Part shown: piece by piece, positions 59,412-64,000 of the stretch
Layout of the letters: each line of letters starts with the position of its first letter
Numbering within the stretch: the stretch's first letter is position 1
DNA from: Bradyrhizobium sp. AUGA SZCCT0176
GTDB lineage: Bacteria; Pseudomonadota; Alphaproteobacteria; Rhizobiales; Xanthobacteraceae
NCBI RefSeq assembly: GCF_018130145.1
Contig: NZ_JAFCMB010000022.1
Span: 1-64,000 of the forward strand
DNA: 64,000 nucleotides
Direction: 5' to 3'
Translations under genes and position numbers: made by a program
Notes under the pieces: model-generated
Database searches by the model: none
Seen by the model: only the letters and a program-made list of their open reading frames with translations
What the model was told of the DNA's origin: nothing

Positions 59412-59936
59412 TCATTGGTTCGCCACGAGATAGCGCTTGGAATCCGCGAGGATCACGTCACGTACCGCTTCGTGATATTTGATATAGCCGGTGCAGCGGC
59501 AGATGTGTCCGTCGAGCGCTTCCGCGATGGTTTTTTCGAGTTCCGCGCGTGCGACCGGCGCCTTCGCCAGACGCTCCAGCAGCACCTGTCCCTCGTTCAG
59601 GAAACCGGCGGTGCAATAGCCGCACTGGAACGAGAAGTGCTCAATGAATGCCTTCTGCAGCGTCGTAAGCTCGCCGTTCTTCGCATGTCCCTCGACCGTG
59701 CGGATGACCTTGCCGTCGAAACTCACCGCAGAGACGACGCAGGTCGGGCTGGTGAAACTCGTTCCATCGGGATTGTCGACGATGACGGCGCAACTCAAGC
59801 ACTGCCCGGCGCCGCACCCAAACTTGGTCCCGGTCATCCCGAGATACTCGCGCAGGAAATCGTTCATCGAGAGATCGTCGCGAACATCCGTCGGTCCGTG
59901 CGCGCGGCCGTTGATCGTGATGCTCAATCTGGTCAC
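59412..59936 (-). CDS. iorA: 2Fe-2S subunit of a molybdenum hydroxylase (IorA-type)
   Basis: A 174-residue small subunit. Plant-type 2Fe-2S ligands Cys41, Cys46, Cys49 and Cys66 lie in FGCGAGQCLSC and SPTC. The second cluster is bound by Cys105, Cys108, Cys146 and Cys148 in FQCGYC and HICRC. It passes electrons from the Mo-cofactor subunit. The GTG at 59936 is chosen because it gives a GTGA overlap with the stop of the large subunit, and the protein begins there by homology; the longer frame is a shadow. Confidence 0.93.
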   Translation of the reverse strand: MTRLSITINGRAHGPTDVRDDLSMNDFLREYLGMTGTKFGCGAGQCLSCAVIVDNPDGTSFTSPTCVVSAVSFDGKVIRTVEGHAKNGELTTLQKAFIEHFSFQCGYCTAGFLNEGQVLLERLAKAPVARAELEKTIAEALDGHICRCTGYIKYHEAVRDVILADSKRYLVANQ

Positions 59937-62707
59937 GCGAGCACTCCCTTGAGCAGGCTGGCGGTCACCGGCAGGGATTGGAAGCGGCGGCCGGTGGCGT
60001 CGAAGATAGCGTTCAGGATCGCCGGTACGACCGGAACCATCACGACTTCCGCCATGCCTTTCGGCGGCTCGTCCGGCGTTAGCGGCGGCAGCACCTCGAT
60101 TTCGAGATCGCGAAGCGGCAGGTCCGATCCGCGCGCGACAAGATACTGCCCGAGATTCCATTGGCCGTTGCCGGGACCGCCCTCGTAAGGCGGCAGGTTC
60201 TCCAGCAGGGCATAGCCGACGCCCATCGCAAAGCCGCCTTGCGCCTGGCCCAGCACCACTTCGGGCACCAATGCGCGACCGCATTCAAATACATTGTAGG
60301 CCTTGGCGATACGCAGCACACCGGTCGCGCGCTCAATCTCGACGCGGACCAGCGTTCCGCACATCGAGGTATAGGTGTTGCCGCTCTGGTTGTTGACGGC
60401 TGGCGGGAATCTGACGCTGACCCGATCAATCCGGGCGAACTTGCCGTTACCCTTCCGTACCGCCAGCGCATCGATCTCGGCACGATATTGTTCGCCGTTA
60501 AACGGAAAGCGCGCACGCGACCACTCCCAGCGGGAGAAGCTGTGCGCCATGGCGCCGGTCACCAGATTGCGTGCATACGCCTTCGCGGCCAGTGCCGACA
60601 AGGGCAGCGCCGCAAGACCGGACATAACAAGCTGCCCGTCTTTCCATTGCGCCTTCGCCCAATCCTTGGCGCGCGGGTCGTTCGGAGCGATGTTCCACAA
60701 CTCAAGCGCCGCTGGCCACAGACCGAAGCGGAAGATTACACGCGCCGCCTCGGCCGCCGAATGGGTTCCAACATGCGCGCCGACCGAGGCGCTGGTCGCC
60801 GTACTGATGGCGGGCACCCAGCGCGGGTCTTTCTCTGCCCGGTCCTGCGTCTTCTGATCCATCATGTAGGGATCGCCCGACGTGACCAGCCCGAGGACAT
60901 CATAGCTATCGACGCGTGCCACCGAAACTTCGTCGGCGACGACGCCGAGATGGATCGCCACCCGGTTGGCCAGCGCGGTGCCAATGCCGTTGCCCATCTC
61001 GACATGGTCGCAATAGATCGTGATCTTGCCCTCGGCCGAGAGTTCGACACGCCCCAGCGAACAATCGGCGCCGGCGCCGTAGTCCTTGGTCACGCAGGCG
61101 AGCCCGGTGCCAACGAGAGTGCCAGGCCGCGCGGCTGATTTTTGCTGCGCGCGCTGCTGCCAGATCGGATGCTTCTCGAGCTTGTCGAGCATTTCCGTGG
61201 TGCGGACCGAGACGCTGTAGCGATTGCCGCACATGGTCCGGCCGTCGGGCTTGAGCGCGTTGCGGCGCCGGAATTCAATCGGATCGAGCGGCAAGGCAGC
61301 TGCGACTTCGTCGATCAGCACTTCCAGCGCGGTCATACTCTGCAGCGTGCCGTAACCGCGCATCGACCCGGCCGTGACGCCGCGGGAATGCACCACAACC
61401 GTGGTCACATCGACTTTGGGAATGTCGTAGATGCCGATCGCTGCAGTCGCGGCAACGGTTGCCACGTTGACAGAAAAGTTCGCAAGGCCACCGCCATCGA
61501 GCACATGGTCGGCGGCGAAGGCCGTGATCTTGCCCGTGCTCCGGTCGACCCCGATCCGGGACCGCATCTTGAATGGATGGCGCTTAATGCCGGCCTGAAA
61601 CTGCTGATAGCGGTCATGCGCCAACCGGACCGGACGGCCGGGAAAGAACATCGCCGCCAGCGCCACGTAGAGGACGAACGGGGTGTGGTCGCGGCCGCCG
61701 AACCCGCCGCCGACATAGGTGAACTGGGCATTGATACGAGCAGGCTTGAATGGAGCGCTCGCCTTGCCGAGCATATGCTCAATCGATTCAGCCGCCTCGT
61801 AGGGAGACTGCACGCCAAGGACGAGTTCCAGGCTTTCGCTCTTGCTGTTGTACCAGGCAAGCCCGGCTTCCGGCTCGAGGAACATCGGATCGACGGATTG
61901 GGTTTCGAACTCGCGATCCAGCATCAGCAGATTGGAATTTTTCGCTGCGAGCTCGCTTCGAATTTGTTCGCCATGGACCGCAGCCTTGGAGTAAGGCGCC
62001 GGCGTGTCCTTTGCGAGGGGCGACCACACCGGCAGGGGCGAGATCTGGGAGCGTCCTGGGCTGACCCAGCCCGCCTGGACCGGCGAATAGACATCGGGCG
62101 CATCGGGCGTTGCGCCGGCCACCCGCGTGAAGCGATAGGCACCGTAGTTCGGTATCGCGACCGGGCCGGTCTCCTCGCCGAACTTGACGAACGTCCCGTA
62201 TCGCAACGCCAGCCGCGCCCGGTCGAAGGTGTCAAACGTCTCGAAGATCAACAGCGCGACCGGCTGTCCCATATAAATCGGCGTCTTGCCGACCGGACAG
62301 AACAGGTCGCCGGTGTAGAATGCTGGAACGCGCGTGCCGATCTTGTCGAGGTCCGCCGCGGTTACGACCACCGACGGCTTGAGCGCGCCGCTCAGCCGCG
62401 CGAGATCCATTCCGACATAGACATGCGTGGCATCTGGCGCGCGAACCAGGATCGCGTGCGAGGTGCTTTGCGGCCAGCCCGGCAGGTCGGACGCGCGAAA
62501 ATCCGACGCGTAGAGTTTCGCGCCGGTAACCTTGGCGACGCCGTCAATGCGGCCAGCACCATTGGCCGCTGGGTTCCAGCCCTCGCGTCCCGGCAGAGAG
62601 GCACGTGGGGGCAACCCGGCCGCTTCCGCCGATCCCAGCCGCGACAGGCTGAGGGCGATGCCGCTTGCCGACACCCATTTCACAAATTCGCGCCGCGAAG
62701 GCCGCAT
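59933..62707 (-). CDS. iorB: Molybdopterin-binding subunit of an aldehyde/isoquinoline oxidoreductase (IorB-type)
   Basis: A 924-residue xanthine-oxidase-family large subunit. The N-terminus is a Tat signal (SRREFVKWVSASGIALSLSR), so the folded IorA/IorB complex is exported together. FVGGGFGGRDHTPFV near residue 340, the DVLGLVTSGDPYM region, GQAQGGFAMGVGYALLE and GMAEVVMVPVVPAIL (with the likely catalytic Glu) bind the cofactor and substrate. Such two-subunit enzymes oxidise aldehydes or N-heterocycles. The diheme cytochrome downstream and the exported protein upstream suggest a periplasmic oxidation module; substrate unknown. Confidence 0.92.
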   Translation of the reverse strand: MRPSRREFVKWVSASGIALSLSRLGSAEAAGLPPRASLPGREGWNPAANGAGRIDGVAKVTGAKLYASDFRASDLPGWPQSTSHAILVRAPDATHVYVGMDLARLSGALKPSVVVTAADLDKIGTRVPAFYTGDLFCPVGKTPIYMGQPVALLIFETFDTFDRARLALRYGTFVKFGEETGPVAIPNYGAYRFTRVAGATPDAPDVYSPVQAGWVSPGRSQISPLPVWSPLAKDTPAPYSKAAVHGEQIRSELAAKNSNLLMLDREFETQSVDPMFLEPEAGLAWYNSKSESLELVLGVQSPYEAAESIEHMLGKASAPFKPARINAQFTYVGGGFGGRDHTPFVLYVALAAMFFPGRPVRLAHDRYQQFQAGIKRHPFKMRSRIGVDRSTGKITAFAADHVLDGGGLANFSVNVATVAATAAIGIYDIPKVDVTTVVVHSRGVTAGSMRGYGTLQSMTALEVLIDEVAAALPLDPIEFRRRNALKPDGRTMCGNRYSVSVRTTEMLDKLEKHPIWQQRAQQKSAARPGTLVGTGLACVTKDYGAGADCSLGRVELSAEGKITIYCDHVEMGNGIGTALANRVAIHLGVVADEVSVARVDSYDVLGLVTSGDPYMMDQKTQDRAEKDPRWVPAISTATSASVGAHVGTHSAAEAARVIFRFGLWPAALELWNIAPNDPRAKDWAKAQWKDGQLVMSGLAALPLSALAAKAYARNLVTGAMAHSFSRWEWSRARFPFNGEQYRAEIDALAVRKGNGKFARIDRVSVRFPPAVNNQSGNTYTSMCGTLVRVEIERATGVLRIAKAYNVFECGRALVPEVVLGQAQGGFAMGVGYALLENLPPYEGGPGNGQWNLGQYLVARGSDLPLRDLEIEVLPPLTPDEPPKGMAEVVMVPVVPAILNAIFDATGRRFQSLPVTASLLKGVLA

Positions 62708-62737
62708 GTTCCTACCTGTCGGTCAACACTATCGGAA

Positions 62738-63829
62738 CTACTTCAGATCGGCGATCGACGCGGGGCCCGGCCCGGGTGTCACCAATGTCGGCCATTGCTT
62801 GGAGCCGAACGGCACGACGGGCGGCAGGAACGGCGTCATGCCGCGCTTGCCGGTTTCCGCAACAATCGCGACACGCGCGTCGCCCCCCATCAGCTCGTAG
62901 TCCATCAGATGATAGTTGCCAAAGAACAGCGAGCCGACCGAACGATCCGCAATGATGCGGGTCAAGGATTCCAACATATCCGCCGGTGTCGTCGTGAACG
63001 AAACCGTCTCGATCAGTAGCAAGCGGCTGTTGATCGCGTCAGGGCCGAAGAATTGCGCCAGGACGCTGAACAGCACGTTGTTCTGGCGCGCCACATAGAT
63101 CGTGTTGCTCGCGGCATAGGTCTTGTCCCAGTCGGCGCCGAGTTGCTTCTTCCAGTCCGCCAGCACCGTCATCCAGTGCCCGACTTGTGTCTGCGCCGCC
63201 CAAGCCACGTTCTTCGCCAGATACGGCGCCTGCTTCTTGCCGAAGGCTTCGAGCGTGGCGAACGGAACGACGCCCTTGGCAACGCACTCGTCCATGAACG
63301 CGAGGTTGTTCTGCAGGATGGTCCGATTGTTGTCGCGCCAACCGGGCTCCATCGGCGTGGCGTCGAGGCCATCGAGCGCCGATTGCATGCGGCTGCGATA
63401 GGCCAGCATCGCCCCGCGCCAGGATTTGTCATCGGGATTGTCGACATAGGGGCCAACGACCTGGGCCAGTGCCATCGTGCTGTGGCCGACCGATTTGAGC
63501 AGTTGATAGACGATCGGCACCTGTGGCGCATCCATTGGCGCCATACCCGGCCGGTACAGGATCATCCGACCGCCGGCGCCCGAGAACAGGGCGAGAATCA
63601 CCGGATGCTTGTCCAGAATGTTCTTCTGGAAAATCTTTGCTGCATTGCCATAAAGCTCGAACATGCCGGTGTTGAGCGCCAGCACATCCCTGGTCGCGAT
63701 ATCCGCGGCGGTCGCAGCTGATTTACCCGAGATCGGCGCCATATAGGCCGGAAGGGTCTGGGCATTGGTGACGGTATTACTGCCGGCGAGCAGAAGGGTA
63801 GCAACAGCCATGCAGGGGAAGAACTTCAT
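62738..63829 (-). CDS. Exported protein of unknown function, upstream of iorB
   Basis: A 363-residue protein with a clear signal peptide (MKFFPCMAVATLLLAG, cleavage after TNA). The rest is soluble, helix-rich and has no membrane segment. Segments such as HPVILALFSGAGGRMILYRPG, VDNPDDKSWRGAMLAYRSRM and GNYHLMDYELMGGDARVAIV look well ordered, but I recognise no family or catalytic motif. It is 30 nt upstream of iorB in the same operon. It could therefore be an accessory, chaperone or substrate-handling protein of the periplasmic oxidoreductase. The ATG start is supported by the signal peptide. Confidence 0.85.
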   Translation of the reverse strand: MKFFPCMAVATLLLAGSNTVTNAQTLPAYMAPISGKSAATAADIATRDVLALNTGMFELYGNAAKIFQKNILDKHPVILALFSGAGGRMILYRPGMAPMDAPQVPIVYQLLKSVGHSTMALAQVVGPYVDNPDDKSWRGAMLAYRSRMQSALDGLDATPMEPGWRDNNRTILQNNLAFMDECVAKGVVPFATLEAFGKKQAPYLAKNVAWAAQTQVGHWMTVLADWKKQLGADWDKTYAASNTIYVARQNNVLFSVLAQFFGPDAINSRLLLIETVSFTTTPADMLESLTRIIADRSVGSLFFGNYHLMDYELMGGDARVAIVAETGKRGMTPFLPPVVPFGSKQWPTLVTPGPGPASIADLK

Positions 63830-64000
63830 GTCACATTCCTCGCGACGGGGTGTCCTGGATCAGCAATCAGCTTCCCACTCTCAATGATTCTATTTGCGTT
63901 GGCCACGGCCAGCGTCGCCTCGATGCTGCAGATGGTTGCGGCTTGATTGATGCAATACGTCAAATGGGACGAGGGCACTCCCGGAAGGGGCTGAGGATCA
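63830..64000. other. Intergenic right edge
   Basis: 171 nt upstream of the exported protein gene. No coding frame is supported. It probably contains the promoter of the exported protein-iorB-iorA-cytochrome operon. The next gene lies outside the window. Confidence 0.5.

Noticed and set aside
1..64000. CRISPR arrays, rRNA, tRNA, insertion-sequence transposases
   Set aside because: No regularly spaced direct repeats, no cloverleaf or rRNA-like stretches, and no DDE or HUH transposase frames were recognised on either strand.

Overview
The window looks like chromosomal DNA of a Bradyrhizobium/Rhodopseudomonas-type alphaproteobacterium. By eye it has high GC and tightly packed operons with ATGA/GTGA start-stop overlaps. 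It carries two branched-chain-amino-acid-type (Liv/HAAT) ABC transporters, one linked to acyl-CoA ligases, plus a tripartite tricarboxylate transporter and several families of short palindromic intergenic repeats of the kind common in that group. No rRNA, tRNA, CRISPR array, transposase or phage gene was recognised. The genus is an inference from protein and repeat style; no marker gene is present.

Layout. (1) 333-6212, minus: a Liv operon read livK > livH > livM > livG > livF > MetE/YxjG-like protein, with a REP-like palindrome cluster between livK and livH. (2) 6586-24269: a small lipoprotein, then a surface-polysaccharide cluster. It has a two-domain glycosyltransferase, an epimerase, two further glycosyltransferases, two methyltransferases, an acetyltransferase, Wzy- and Wzx-like membrane proteins, an asparagine-synthase-type amidotransferase, a WbpB/WbpD/WbpE trio for a diacetamido uronic acid, and an SDR at the right edge. 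(3) 24393-28275: purU, a hemD-like gene, and the GDP-L-fucose pair gmd-fcl. (4) 28582-40582: a Crp/Fnr regulator divergent from a second Liv operon with two acyl-CoA-ligase-like proteins (livG, acyl-CoA synthetase, livH, livM, livK, livF, PaaK-like), then a small gene and a class III CoA transferase. (5) 40664-47668: an outer-membrane protein, then tctA/tctB, mtnA/mtnP, a class II aldolase and tctC. (6) 47854-53501: an enoyl-CoA hydratase-family protein, a serine-glyoxylate-type aminotransferase, a fused FAD/Fe-S 2-hydroxyacid dehydrogenase and a GlcG-like protein. (7) 53686-63829: an autotransporter, an enoyl-CoA hydratase-family protein, a molybdopterin oxidoreductase, and an operon encoding an exported unknown protein, an isoquinoline-1-oxidoreductase-type IorB/IorA pair and a diheme cytochrome c. 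The last 171 bases (63830-64000) hold no recognisable gene.

How the genes work together. The polysaccharide genes cover nucleotide-sugar modification (WbpB/E/D), possible uronamide formation (AsnB-like), unit assembly (glycosyltransferases), decoration (methyl and acetyl transfer), flipping (Wzx) and polymerisation (Wzy); gmd-fcl could supply GDP-fucose. The second Liv operon couples uptake to CoA activation of a carboxylic acid. mtnP-mtnA plus the class II aldolase match the methylthioadenosine 'DHAP shunt'.

The observations I rate highest are: a 258-bp MITE-like element flanked by an exact 14-bp duplication of the livH start (32416-32701); the predicted diacetamido-uronamide route; the DHAP-shunt genes nested inside a split tct transporter; and the placement of REP palindromes directly after both livK genes.
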